Below, one piece after another: positions 1-7,180 of a stretch of DNA of 20,134 bases. The notes below the pieces were generated by a model. That model had not been told where the DNA came from and searched no databases. It worked only from the letters and a program-made list of their open reading frames with translations. Origin of the DNA: JAAYBT01 sp964404395 (lineage in GTDB: Bacteria > Bacillota > Clostridia > Acetivibrionales > DTU013); contig CAYOKA010000033.1 of the NCBI GenBank assembly GCA_964404395.1, positions 1 through 20,134 on the forward strand. Direction: 5' to 3'. The position numbers and the translations under genes were made by a program. Positions within the stretch are counted from its first letter, which is position 1. Each line of letters opens with the position of its first letter.

Positions 1-57
1 AATCTCAAGGATTTTTCGTCCAGCGGCAACTTCCCGTCCGACTGGCACTTCACGCAC
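1..57 (-). other. Possible 5' end of a gene running off the left edge (unidentified)
   Basis: On the minus strand an open frame starts at a GTG (55-57) and reads VREVPVGREVAAGRKILEI to the window edge. Its codons are strongly G-rich in the first position, as in real coding sequence, while the competing plus-strand frame is not. A good minus-strand promoter lies about 40 bases upstream (97-125). Against it, no clear ribosome binding site precedes the GTG, and an in-frame ATG at 74-76 is followed two codons later by TAG. Nineteen residues are too few to assign a family. The plus strand is also open from 1 to 207, so this call is tentative. Confidence 0.3.
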
Positions 58-286
58 AATAATCTACTCTGTCATTTATCAAAGTATATGAAACATATTA
101 TAGACCAATCAGTTACAGTAGGCAATAGCAAATGTGTTTTTGCAATGTATTTTTTAAGGATTTTCAGTACCCGTCATGCTGGTTTGTACCTCCTCTATCC
201 AGCCTAACCATTGATACAATAATGCACATCGGCTTTGCAATGAATATACTATATTGGTACCGAATAATCATATAAGAGGATTATAC
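58..286. other. Intergenic region upstream of the hydrogenase operon
   Basis: This stretch should hold the promoter of the hydrogenase operon. A -10-like TATACT is present at 244-249, but I see no convincing -35 box 16-18 bases upstream, so the start point is not assigned. An imperfect dyad, CAATGAATA / CTATATTG at about 238-256, overlaps that -10 and could be an operator. Nothing resembling a classical FNR or Rex box was found. No RNA gene or riboswitch was recognised. Confidence 0.3.
97..125 (-). promoter_or_regulatory. Predicted sigma-A promoter reading left
   Basis: On the minus strand, a -35 box TTGCCT (120-125) and a perfect -10 box TATAAT (97-102) are separated by 17 bases. It would transcribe leftwards, away from the hydrogenase operon, and supports a divergent gene that leaves the window. 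Confidence 0.45.
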
Positions 287-739
287 ATGGAAAACCGCGA
301 GATTTTCATAAACATGATAAATGGCAACTTGAACGAAATAAATGACACAATCAATTGTCTATATGTTACTGCAAACATCTGCGTAAAAAATCAGCTTTTA
401 GACCACCTGCGCGGAAATATGTCCAATGTTTATTTGCTGATACAGGGTATGCAATCCGGCATAGCTTTGCAAAAAGGCGCGAGCATGAACATCCCTCAGG
501 CCATTGGCGAGAGATTATTCACATTGGAAGAGCTGTCAAGATATAATGGCAGGGATGGCAATCCGGCTTACGTTGCGGTGAACGGCGTCGTATATGATGT
601 AACCGACAATGCTGCTTGGGGTGCAGCAACCCATTTTGGTCTGGCGGCAGGCACAGATGTAACGAGCCAGTTTGCCTCATGCCACGCCGGCCAGCCGATC
701 CTCAGTAAATTGAAGGTGGTTGGGAAGATGGTAGAATGA
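287..739 (+). CDS. Cytochrome b5-like haem-binding protein, first gene of the hydrogenase operon
   Basis: A 150-aa protein. Residues 76-150 resemble the bacterial cytochrome b5-like haem/steroid-binding domain: FTLEELSRYNG, then AYVAVNGVVYDVTD, then histidines at about 116 (ATHFGLAAG) and 133 (SCHAG), which are the expected axial haem ligands. The first ~65 residues form a separate, probably helical region that I do not recognise. There is no signal peptide or membrane segment, so the protein should be cytosolic. The start at ATG 287 is chosen because AGAGGA sits 6 bases upstream; the frame extends to a TTG at 254 without such a site. Its stop overlaps the small-subunit start (ATGA), so the two are translationally coupled. 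From that linkage I infer a role as electron acceptor or donor for the hydrogenase. Haem binding is predicted from family resemblance only. Confidence 0.8.
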   Translation: MENREIFINMINGNLNEINDTINCLYVTANICVKNQLLDHLRGNMSNVYLLIQGMQSGIALQKGASMNIPQAIGERLFTLEELSRYNGRDGNPAYVAVNGVVYDVTDNAAWGAATHFGLAAGTDVTSQFASCHAGQPILSKLKVVGKMVE

Positions 740-1623
740 ATCAAACGTACAACCCTTGTCTTAATTATTCAACGAGTCTGGAAACGGCCCGTGTGCTTGT
801 TAATAAGGCCATAGAAGCTGTCAAACAGAAGAAGATCCGGAAAAGTAATCTGATATGGCTTGAACTGACAGGATGCTCCGGAAACATCATCTCTCTTCTC
901 AATGGGGCAAATCCGGACTTCAAAAGTCTGGCTTCACAAATGGTGAATTTTATCTACGACAACAGTCTTATGGCCGCTGAGGGCGAAGCTGCCATGGAAA
1001 AGCTATTCAACATGACCGGCAGGGATTATATATTGGCAATTGAAGGTGCCGTTTCTACCAAAGACAAGGGTTTATACAACATTATCGGAAGATGGAAAGA
1101 ACAGCCGGTAACAGCATACGAAGTCATCAAAAAATTCGGTGAGCAGGCTACTTACGTTATCGCAGTTGGAACCTGTGCCTCCGACGGCGGTATTTCGGCA
1201 GCAAGGCCAAATCAAGCGGAATGCGTCGGTATTCAAGATCTGCTAAATAGAAAGGTCATCAAGCTGCCAGGTTGTCCCTGCCATCCGGACTGGTTTATGG
1301 GAACACTTGCCTATGTCATGCTTTTTAGCCAGCCGGAGCTGGATGCCAGACAAAGACCGCTCATGTTCTACAGCACATTGATTCATGATGCCTGTCCCAG
1401 AAGACCATTTTTTGACCAGGGCATCTTTGCCTCAAAGCTGGGAGATAAAACCTGCATGTTCAAGCTTGGATGCAGAGGACCGGTCACAAGGGTCGACTGC
1501 CCGATTCGAAAATGGAACGACCGCGTGAACTGGCCTATTGGCGATGACAGTCCCTGTATTGGCTGTGCCATGTTTGGCTTCCCTGACAAAATGGAGCCCT
1601 TTATCAGCTACGATATAACATAA
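736..1623 (+). CDS. [NiFe]-hydrogenase small (iron-sulfur) subunit, cytosolic type
   Basis: A 295-aa electron-transfer subunit expected to carry three Fe-S clusters from the active site to the partner. Distal cluster ligands are intact: H217, C220 (LIHDACPRRPFF), C240 and C246 (CMFKLGCRGP). Medial cluster ligands are C255, C274 and C277 (SPCIGCAMFGF), and the proline at 267 (NWP) points to a [3Fe-4S] cluster. Proximal cluster residues include C47, C147 (GTCASDGG) and C180 (PGCPCHP). The fourth expected position reads Asn50 (C-S-G-N instead of C-x-G-C), and an extra cysteine, C182, lies two residues after C180. There is no twin-arginine signal and no C-terminal membrane helix, so the enzyme should stay in the cytoplasm. 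The family (group 1-like small subunit) is certain; the exact subgroup is not. The start overlaps the upstream stop by four bases. Confidence 0.95.
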   Translation: MNQTYNPCLNYSTSLETARVLVNKAIEAVKQKKIRKSNLIWLELTGCSGNIISLLNGANPDFKSLASQMVNFIYDNSLMAAEGEAAMEKLFNMTGRDYILAIEGAVSTKDKGLYNIIGRWKEQPVTAYEVIKKFGEQATYVIAVGTCASDGGISAARPNQAECVGIQDLLNRKVIKLPGCPCHPDWFMGTLAYVMLFSQPELDARQRPLMFYSTLIHDACPRRPFFDQGIFASKLGDKTCMFKLGCRGPVTRVDCPIRKWNDRVNWPIGDDSPCIGCAMFGFPDKMEPFISYDIT

Positions 1624-1671
1624 GGCAGCCAGACCGCAAACCTTCGAAATGGACTGAAAGATTCGAATGAG

Positions 1672-3090
1672 GTGATAAAAACGAAGAAAATCGTCATCAA
1701 CCCGGTTACTCGAATCAGCGGGTTTATGGAAATAGAAGCAGACATAGATAACAATATTGTGGCGGACGCGCGGACGGAGGGCCTGCTTTTTAGAGGATTT
1801 GAGAAAATGCTGGAGGGAAGAAGCCCCTTCGATGCTGTATATTTTACACAGCGGATTTGCGGGATTTGCTCCGCAGCGCACTCCGTTGCTTCCACACTCG
1901 CTTTGGAAGATGCACTTGGCATCCAAGTATCTGAGCAGGGCAGATATTTGCGGGACATCACTCATTGTTGTGAGTTTCTCCAAAATCATATCAGACACTT
2001 TTATCAATACACCGCGCCTGATTTCATCAAGTTTCCGGAGGGTAATACTCTATTTGAAACGGATCATAAGGACTTCCGACTGCCTCGGGAGAAAAACGAT
2101 AGAATTGTCCGTCACTACTTTGACTCTCTTGAATATAGCCGAAACGCACATGAAATGATGGCAATTTTAGGCGGGAAAGCACCGCATAACCACGGAGTTT
2201 TCATCGGTGGAATCACTACGCAGGCTAAGCCTGAGAAAATAGTGCGACTGCGTTCTCTGCTTGTGAATATCAGGTGCTTCGTCTGCGAAAAAATAATCCC
2301 GGATGCCTTTATAATCGCCGAATACTACCGTGAATATTTTGAAATCGGGCGAGGCTACGGGAATCTTCTCACCTTCGGCTGCTTCAACGGATATAAAAGG
2401 CTGGGTATGCTATACGTCAAGCCATCAACATACAGCAAGGGCGAAATTAAGGAGCTTCATCCCAACGAAATTACCGAAACAGTTTATTCATCCTGGTACA
2501 CAGCGAGGCCGGAAACCTATACGCCTTTTCAAACCATTCCGGAAGCGGACATGAAAAAGGCCGGTGCCTATTCATGGGTGAAGGCACCACGTTACAGGGG
2601 GCTCCCTTATGAGGTTGGACCGCTTGCAAGAATGTGGCTTTGCGGCGGTTACAGGAATGGAATCTCCACCATGGATCGAACTTTGGCCAGAGCGCTGGAA
2701 GCAAAAAAGATTGCAGATATCATGCTAATCTTACTTGATAATCTCATTCCCGGACTAGATGTTCAAAAAGAATATGAAGCCCCGCAAAGCGCCTATGGAG
2801 CTGGTCTGGTTGATACCACGCGCGGCGCTTTAGGGCATTGGATCAAAATTGAAAATCAGGTGATTTCACTTTACCAGATCATCACCCCGTCCGCCTGGAA
2901 CCTTTCCACCAGAGACCGAGACAACTTACCGGGGCCGGGAGAAAAGGCTATGATTGGCACGATAATTGTAAATCCAAACAATCCGGTGGAGCTTGGACGA
3001 ATCATCCGATCATTTGATCCCTGCGTTTCCTGCGCCACACATGTCTACTCGAAAGGCAATCTGATCAAGAGTATGCAGGTGGTGCCATGA
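1672..3090 (+). CDS. [NiFe]-hydrogenase large (catalytic) subunit
   Basis: A 472-aa subunit that holds the NiFe active site. The L1 motif RICGICSAAHS (C63, C66) and the L2 motif DPCVSCATH (C451, C454, H457) provide the four cysteine ligands. The 15 residues after H457 (458-472) are the expected tail removed by the protease encoded next. Other family landmarks are NPVTRISG near residue 10, APRYRG followed by YEVGPLAR, and RGALGHW. Two conserved motifs are altered: TRIEGH reads TRISGF (Ser16 where the conserved Glu is expected), and EAPRG reads VDTTRG. The start is a GTG at 1672, directly behind a GAATGAG stretch; the spacing is tight, so a start a few codons later is possible. A 48-base gap follows the small-subunit gene, the loosest junction in the block before hypD-hypE. 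Confidence 0.95.
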   Translation: MIKTKKIVINPVTRISGFMEIEADIDNNIVADARTEGLLFRGFEKMLEGRSPFDAVYFTQRICGICSAAHSVASTLALEDALGIQVSEQGRYLRDITHCCEFLQNHIRHFYQYTAPDFIKFPEGNTLFETDHKDFRLPREKNDRIVRHYFDSLEYSRNAHEMMAILGGKAPHNHGVFIGGITTQAKPEKIVRLRSLLVNIRCFVCEKIIPDAFIIAEYYREYFEIGRGYGNLLTFGCFNGYKRLGMLYVKPSTYSKGEIKELHPNEITETVYSSWYTARPETYTPFQTIPEADMKKAGAYSWVKAPRYRGLPYEVGPLARMWLCGGYRNGISTMDRTLARALEAKKIADIMLILLDNLIPGLDVQKEYEAPQSAYGAGLVDTTRGALGHWIKIENQVISLYQIITPSAWNLSTRDRDNLPGPGEKAMIGTIIVNPNNPVELGRIIRSFDPCVSCATHVYSKGNLIKSMQVVP

Positions 3091-3551
3091 AACGAGTCCT
3101 TGTAATCGGGATCGGCAGCACCGTCATGACGGATGACGGTGTCGGAACATGGGTCGTGGAAGCCATTGAAAACAGACTGTGCAAGCATAATATCTCATCC
3201 TTTATCGGGGAAACGGACTTTCAATGCTGCTTTGAGGAAATAAAACCAGGTGATCTTGTGGTTATCATCGATGCTATGACTCAAGGCAACCAGCCGGGAA
3301 GGATCAATGTCATGCCCCTGAGTGAAGCTATAGAAAACCGCAGCAGGTTTCGATCGCAGCATGAATTCAGCCTTCTCGACCTGATTGACTTTCACACTCC
3401 CCAGATGCAGGGTTATTTTATCGGGATAGAACCGGCTATAATTGATTTCGGCTTCGGCCTCAGTGACCCACTAAAGGATAGCTTTGAGCAGATTTGTTCT
3501 AATGTAATAAAGGAAATCTTACATATCAAGGAGGATACGGTAGATGCATGA
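3087..3551 (+). CDS. Hydrogenase maturation protease (HyaD/HybD/HycI family)
   Basis: A 154-aa endopeptidase predicted to remove the C-terminal tail of the large subunit once nickel is inserted. The family signature reads GIGSTVMTDDGVG at 8-20. The three nickel-sensing carboxylate/His positions are visible as D17 (Glu16 in E. coli HybD), D62 (VVIIDAM) and H92 (SQHEFSLLDL). Length is normal for the family. Its ATG overlaps the large-subunit stop (ATGA), as expected for a protease dedicated to this enzyme. Its own stop overlaps the hypF start by 8 bases. Confidence 0.92.
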   Translation: MKRVLVIGIGSTVMTDDGVGTWVVEAIENRLCKHNISSFIGETDFQCCFEEIKPGDLVVIIDAMTQGNQPGRINVMPLSEAIENRSRFRSQHEFSLLDLIDFHTPQMQGYFIGIEPAIIDFGFGLSDPLKDSFEQICSNVIKEILHIKEDTVDA

Positions 3552-5817
3552 TACGCACATGATTGAGAAAATATATCAATCCATCGTTGCCCTTTGTAGA
3601 CAGAATAGGATTGTCCAAGTAAACGAAATTGAGATTGAAGTGGACGAGGGCAGTCATATTGAGCCGGCGCATCTGTTAGCTCATCTGGCTGATCGGGATA
3701 AGGCGATATTCGGTGAATGGACCACAGTTCATATGGAACACAAACCCTATGAAAAGCTTACGGCGGTTATCAAAAGCATAGGCGGCAATGGATATCCCGA
3801 TTTTCCCACCCAAACAAGCACACCGGAGGCCAACACAGCGAATATCCTGCCTGCGGATATCCTGCCTGCGGATATTGCAGTGTGCGAAAGTTGCCTAAAG
3901 GAGTTCAACGCACCCGAAAACAGGCGTTATAAATATCCTTTTGTCAGTTGCACAAATTGCGGACCGAGATACTCCATAATCGAAAGCCTGCCCTACGATA
4001 AGGGCAACACGACCATGTCCGAATTTACTATATGTCCCCAATGCGAAGCTGAATATCGGAATCCGGGCAACCGGAGATTTAACTCCCAAAGCAATTCTTG
4101 CCCGGAGTGTGGACCAGTTTTGAAGCTCCTGGACGCCCAGGGCAACACCCTTGATGCGTCCGATCCGGCAAAGATGGCAAAGGAGCTGATTGGTCAAGGA
4201 AAAATCCTTGCAGTGAAAGGAATTGGGGGGTATCACCTTTGCTGCAATGCAGAAGCACAGGCAGCAGTGCAAAGGCTTCGAGCGCTGAAACACAGGCCGC
4301 AAAAGCCGCTGGCCGTTATGGCGCGCGACATCGAAGCCGTCTACAAAATCTGTCAGCTATCCGATCTGGAAAAAGCAATTCTGACCGGTAGCCGCAAGCC
4401 GATCCTGTTGCTCCTTAAAAAAGTACCGAGCTTTCTTCCCGGAAATATCACACCTAAACAGAAAAGGCTAGGGGTCATGCTCCCCTATTCGCCGCTGCAA
4501 TACCTTCTTTTTTCTGATAATGTCGATTACCTTGTTATGACCAGCGGAAATATTAGCGGTTCCTCGATTTGCTATCAGGACGATACTGCGATTCAGGCTC
4601 TTGGTACAATTGCTGAATATTTCCTCACCCACAACCGTAAGATTAAGGTTCCGGTGGATGATACGGTCGTTAAAGTCGTTGATGGCCATGAAGTGCTTGT
4701 CCGTTGTGGGCGGGGCTATGCGCCATTGACCATTCCCATTCATACAGACAAGGCGATTATGGCGGTCGGAGCGGAGCAAAAAAGCTCCGTCTGTATTGCT
4801 CAAAACGGCTTTGCCACCGTCAGCCAATACATAGGCGATTTGGATGAATATCAAACATGTCGTGCCTTTGAGCTACAGATAGAGCATTTCAAAGGCCTAA
4901 TTCATCTTCATCCGGAGATTCTAGCCGGTGACCTGAATCAGGATTATCTCTCCTCGCGCTATGCAAACGAGCAGGTAGGGCAAAAGCTCGCGGTTCAGCA
5001 TCACTTCGCACATATGGCAGGCTGTATGGCGGAATACAGGTTGACTCACGATGTAATCGGCATCATATACGACGGAACAGGCCTTGGCACAGATGGCGGA
5101 GTATGGGGCGGAGAGTTCCTGACGGGATCCTTGTCCGGATTTACAAGGTCCGGGCATTTGGAATATGTGAAGCTTCAGGGCAGCGACAGCGTAGTAAAGG
5201 AGCCGTGGAGGTGTGCTGCCTCCTATCTTTTCGCCCTTGGCATCGAGCCGGGCGGCTTTTTGCCTCAAATAGATCCCAACTCATTGCAGGCGGTTCAAGC
5301 AGGTTTACACGGTGGAATTCAATGCTTCCAATCGTCAAGCATGGGAAGGCTGTTCGATTGCGTTGCGGCTCTGTGTGGTTTTCAGACAAAAATCTCCTAT
5401 GACGCCCAGGCGGCGATTGAACTGGAAAGCTTATCTGAAGCAGGGATATCTGATTGTTACTGCTACCAAATATATGATGGCGAGAATGGTTTTATCCTCG
5501 CATATAAGGATATGCTTATAGACATCCTGTGCGATTTACAAAATCATGTGCCTATATCCATCATATCCTCCAGATTTCATAACACCGTAGTGGAGGTAAG
5601 CGCCGAATGTGCCTGCAGAATCCGTGAAAAGACCGGGCTGGTGGATGTTGTCCTAAGCGGCGGTGTATTTGAAAACACCTATCTGCTTGAACTGCTTATT
5701 ATGAAGCTCAGAAATATGAATTTTACAGTGTATTACAACCGACTGACACCAACAAATGATGGCGGCCTTTCCTTTGGTCAGGTGGCAGTAGCCGGTGCGA
5801 TTTTTAGGGAAAAGTAA
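3544..5817 (+). CDS. hypF: HypF-type carbamoyltransferase with a HypA-like N-terminal domain in place of acylphosphatase
   Basis: A 757-aa protein. From residue ~110 it is a standard HypF: paired zinc fingers (C114/C117, C136/C139, then two further CxxC pairs), a YrdC-like ATP/carbamoyl domain (about 185-385; KGIGGYHLCC, MTSGNISG), and a Kae1-like domain (about 395-757) with HHFAH, YDGTGLGTDG, LSGGVFEN and TNDGG. Known HypF enzymes use carbamoyl phosphate to make the cyanide ligands with HypE. The unusual part is residues 1-80. The acylphosphatase signature VQGVGFR is absent. Instead the sequence begins MHD and continues with IEIEVDEGSHIEP and then TVHMEHKPY, matching the pattern of HypA's nickel-binding half (MHE, V-G-E-x-S-x-x-x-P, L-x-I-E-x-x-P). 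HypA's own zinc domain is missing and the HypF fingers follow. The ATG at 3544 is backed by AAGGAGG about 9 bases upstream, so the MH start is well supported. A 15-base tandem duplication lies in the linker. Confidence 0.92.
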   Translation: MHDTHMIEKIYQSIVALCRQNRIVQVNEIEIEVDEGSHIEPAHLLAHLADRDKAIFGEWTTVHMEHKPYEKLTAVIKSIGGNGYPDFPTQTSTPEANTANILPADILPADIAVCESCLKEFNAPENRRYKYPFVSCTNCGPRYSIIESLPYDKGNTTMSEFTICPQCEAEYRNPGNRRFNSQSNSCPECGPVLKLLDAQGNTLDASDPAKMAKELIGQGKILAVKGIGGYHLCCNAEAQAAVQRLRALKHRPQKPLAVMARDIEAVYKICQLSDLEKAILTGSRKPILLLLKKVPSFLPGNITPKQKRLGVMLPYSPLQYLLFSDNVDYLVMTSGNISGSSICYQDDTAIQALGTIAEYFLTHNRKIKVPVDDTVVKVVDGHEVLVRCGRGYAPLTIPIHTDKAIMAVGAEQKSSVCIAQNGFATVSQYIGDLDEYQTCRAFELQIEHFKGLIHLHPEILAGDLNQDYLSSRYANEQVGQKLAVQHHFAHMAGCMAEYRLTHDVIGIIYDGTGLGTDGGVWGGEFLTGSLSGFTRSGHLEYVKLQGSDSVVKEPWRCAASYLFALGIEPGGFLPQIDPNSLQAVQAGLHGGIQCFQSSSMGRLFDCVAALCGFQTKISYDAQAAIELESLSEAGISDCYCYQIYDGENGFILAYKDMLIDILCDLQNHVPISIISSRFHNTVVEVSAECACRIREKTGLVDVVLSGGVFENTYLLELLIMKLRNMNFTVYYNRLTPTNDGGLSFGQVAVAGAIFREK
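3842..3875 (+). repeat. 15-bp tandem duplication inside hypF
   Basis: The unit ATATCCTGCCTGCGG occurs twice in direct succession (3842-3856 and 3857-3871), followed by ATAT. It stays in frame and doubles ILPAD in the linker just before the first zinc-finger cysteine. The copies are identical, which suggests a recent slippage event. Confidence 0.95.
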
Positions 5818-5818
5818 T

Positions 5819-6040
5819 ATGTGCCTTGCGATTCCAGCCAAAGTTATAAAAACGAATGGAACCCATGCCCAAGTCGATATCATGGGTATCAGAAAAAAGA
5901 GCAGTGTTTTGCTGATAGATGAGCTTAATATCGGCGATAAGGTCATGGTGCATGCCGGCTTTGCCATTTGCAAAATTGATGAAGAGTATTTTGATTTTAT
6001 AAGGAACACTCTTCAGGAAATGATGGTCGATTCCCCATGA
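5819..6040 (+). CDS. hypC: HypC/HybG-family hydrogenase assembly chaperone
   Basis: A 73-aa chaperone that, with HypD, carries the Fe(CN)2CO unit to the large subunit. The N-terminus MCLAIPAKV holds the essential cysteine at position 2, which becomes N-terminal after Met removal. The central DIMGIRKKSSVLLID and KVMVHAGFAI segments are typical. The ATG at 5819 begins one base after the hypF stop, with AGGGA about 8 bases upstream. Its stop overlaps the hypD start (ATGA). Only one HypC-type gene is present here. Confidence 0.95.
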   Translation: MCLAIPAKVIKTNGTHAQVDIMGIRKKSSVLLIDELNIGDKVMVHAGFAICKIDEEYFDFIRNTLQEMMVDSP

Positions 6041-7119
6041 CACAAGAAGAAAAGAAACTCATAGGAAAAATACTTGCACAAATTAATAAATCTATTAAGA
6101 GCGATATTCGCATCATGGAGGTCTGTGGCACGCACACTCATCAAATCGCAAGGTTTGGAATAAGAAAGCTTCTCACCCCCAGGATTCACCTTGTTTCCGG
6201 CCCCGGCTGTCCGGTATGTGTTACAGAGCCGGGCTATATTGATGTTTTGATTGCCCTTTTAAGGCATGCCAACATTTCGGTTGCCACCTTCGGTGATCTT
6301 CTGAGAGTCCATGGTTCATCAGCCAGTCTGGAAGATGTGAAATCCCTTGGGTATAAAGTTATTACGGTCTACTCGCCGGAAGATGTGTTAGCTCTGGCAA
6401 AAAGACGTAAAGGTGAACATATCGTTTTGGCAGCGGTTGGCTTTGAAACTACGGCTCCTCTTTATGCAGCACTGCTCCGGACAGCTCAGAAGGAGAAAAT
6501 TCAGAATTTATCTCTTCTCACATCACTGAAGCGGATGGAACCGGCAATCCGCTTTATCTTAGGGGAAGCCGGAGTCCATGTAGACGGAATGCTCTGTCCG
6601 GGACATGTTGCAACAATTACCGGTATCGGACCTTTCTTGCCTGTCACCTCCGATTATAATATCCCCGCGGTGATCTGTGGATTTGAGGCAATGGACCTTA
6701 TTGTTTCTATCTGCATCTTATGTAAGCAAATCAGCGGAGAAGCTCCCCTTAGCTTGATAAACACATACAGGAGGTGTGTCAATGACGTCGGAAATCCCGC
6801 TGCTATTCGTTTGATTAACGAAGTATTCCAAATATCCGACGTGAGCTGGAGAGGAATAGGAATGATTACCGGTTCTGCACTCACCCTAAACAATAGCTAT
6901 GAAAAATATGACGCACGCAAGAGATTCGGCCTGAAAATTGAAACAGCTACTTCCTCTTTCCCTGAGGGCTGCGAATGCGGAAAAGTTTTAATTGGAGAAA
7001 TAACACCTGACCTGTGTAAAAACTTTGGATGCCTGTGTACCCACGACCACCCTATGGGGCCCTGCATGATATCTTCAGAGGGAGCATGTTCAGTATATTA
7101 CTGGTTTGGAGGCGGTTAA
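6037..7119 (+). CDS. hypD: Hydrogenase formation protein HypD
   Basis: A 360-aa iron-sulfur scaffold for assembly of the Fe(CN)2CO cofactor. The conserved cysteine motifs are intact: MEVCGTHTHQIARFG (C30) and SGPGCPVCVT (C58, C61), followed by LCPGHVATITG and ICGFEAMD. The C-terminal block FPEGCECGKVLIGEI plus CLCTHDHPMGPC supplies the [4Fe-4S] ligands. Length is normal. Translation is coupled to hypC by an ATGA overlap. The last codons (VYYWFGGG) are the first unit of a 30-bp repeat that continues downstream towards hypE. Confidence 0.95.
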   Translation: MTQEEKKLIGKILAQINKSIKSDIRIMEVCGTHTHQIARFGIRKLLTPRIHLVSGPGCPVCVTEPGYIDVLIALLRHANISVATFGDLLRVHGSSASLEDVKSLGYKVITVYSPEDVLALAKRRKGEHIVLAAVGFETTAPLYAALLRTAQKEKIQNLSLLTSLKRMEPAIRFILGEAGVHVDGMLCPGHVATITGIGPFLPVTSDYNIPAVICGFEAMDLIVSICILCKQISGEAPLSLINTYRRCVNDVGNPAAIRLINEVFQISDVSWRGIGMITGSALTLNNSYEKYDARKRFGLKIETATSSFPEGCECGKVLIGEITPDLCKNFGCLCTHDHPMGPCMISSEGACSVYYWFGGG

Positions 7120-7180
7120 GTGTATGCGCGTAGGTTTGGAGGTGGCAAAATGTATGCTTGTAGGTTTGGAGGCGGTGGAA
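7091..7180 (+). repeat. Three tandem 30-bp units at the hypD-hypE junction
   Basis: Units at 7091-7120, 7121-7150 and 7151-7180 share the core GGTTTGGAGGYGG at the same phase. The second and third also share TGTATGC and differ at only a few bases; the first is the diverged 3' end of hypD. Each unit contains a GGAGG ribosome binding site. The last one is positioned to serve the TTG start of hypE at 7182. Confidence 0.9.

Noticed and set aside
1..207. Plus-strand open frame from the left edge
   Set aside because: Codon pattern is not coding-like, no family is recognisable, and the minus frame with a promoter is the better candidate for positions 1-57.
1432..2007. 191-codon open frame antisense to the small and large hydrogenase subunits
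   Set aside because: It lies opposite two clearly identified genes, has no ribosome binding site and no family resemblance.
3544..3790. Reading the HypF N-terminus as a degenerate acylphosphatase domain
   Set aside because: No VQGVGFR-like motif is found in any alignment by eye, while the MH start, EVDEGS..P and HMEHKP blocks fit HypA better. Still worth a profile search.
3895..4302. 135-codon antisense frame inside hypF
   Set aside because: Shadow of hypF codon structure; the forward strand encodes the zinc fingers and YrdC domain.
7091..7180. The 30-bp repeats as a CRISPR array
   Set aside because: The units are contiguous with no spacers and one of them is the coding end of hypD.
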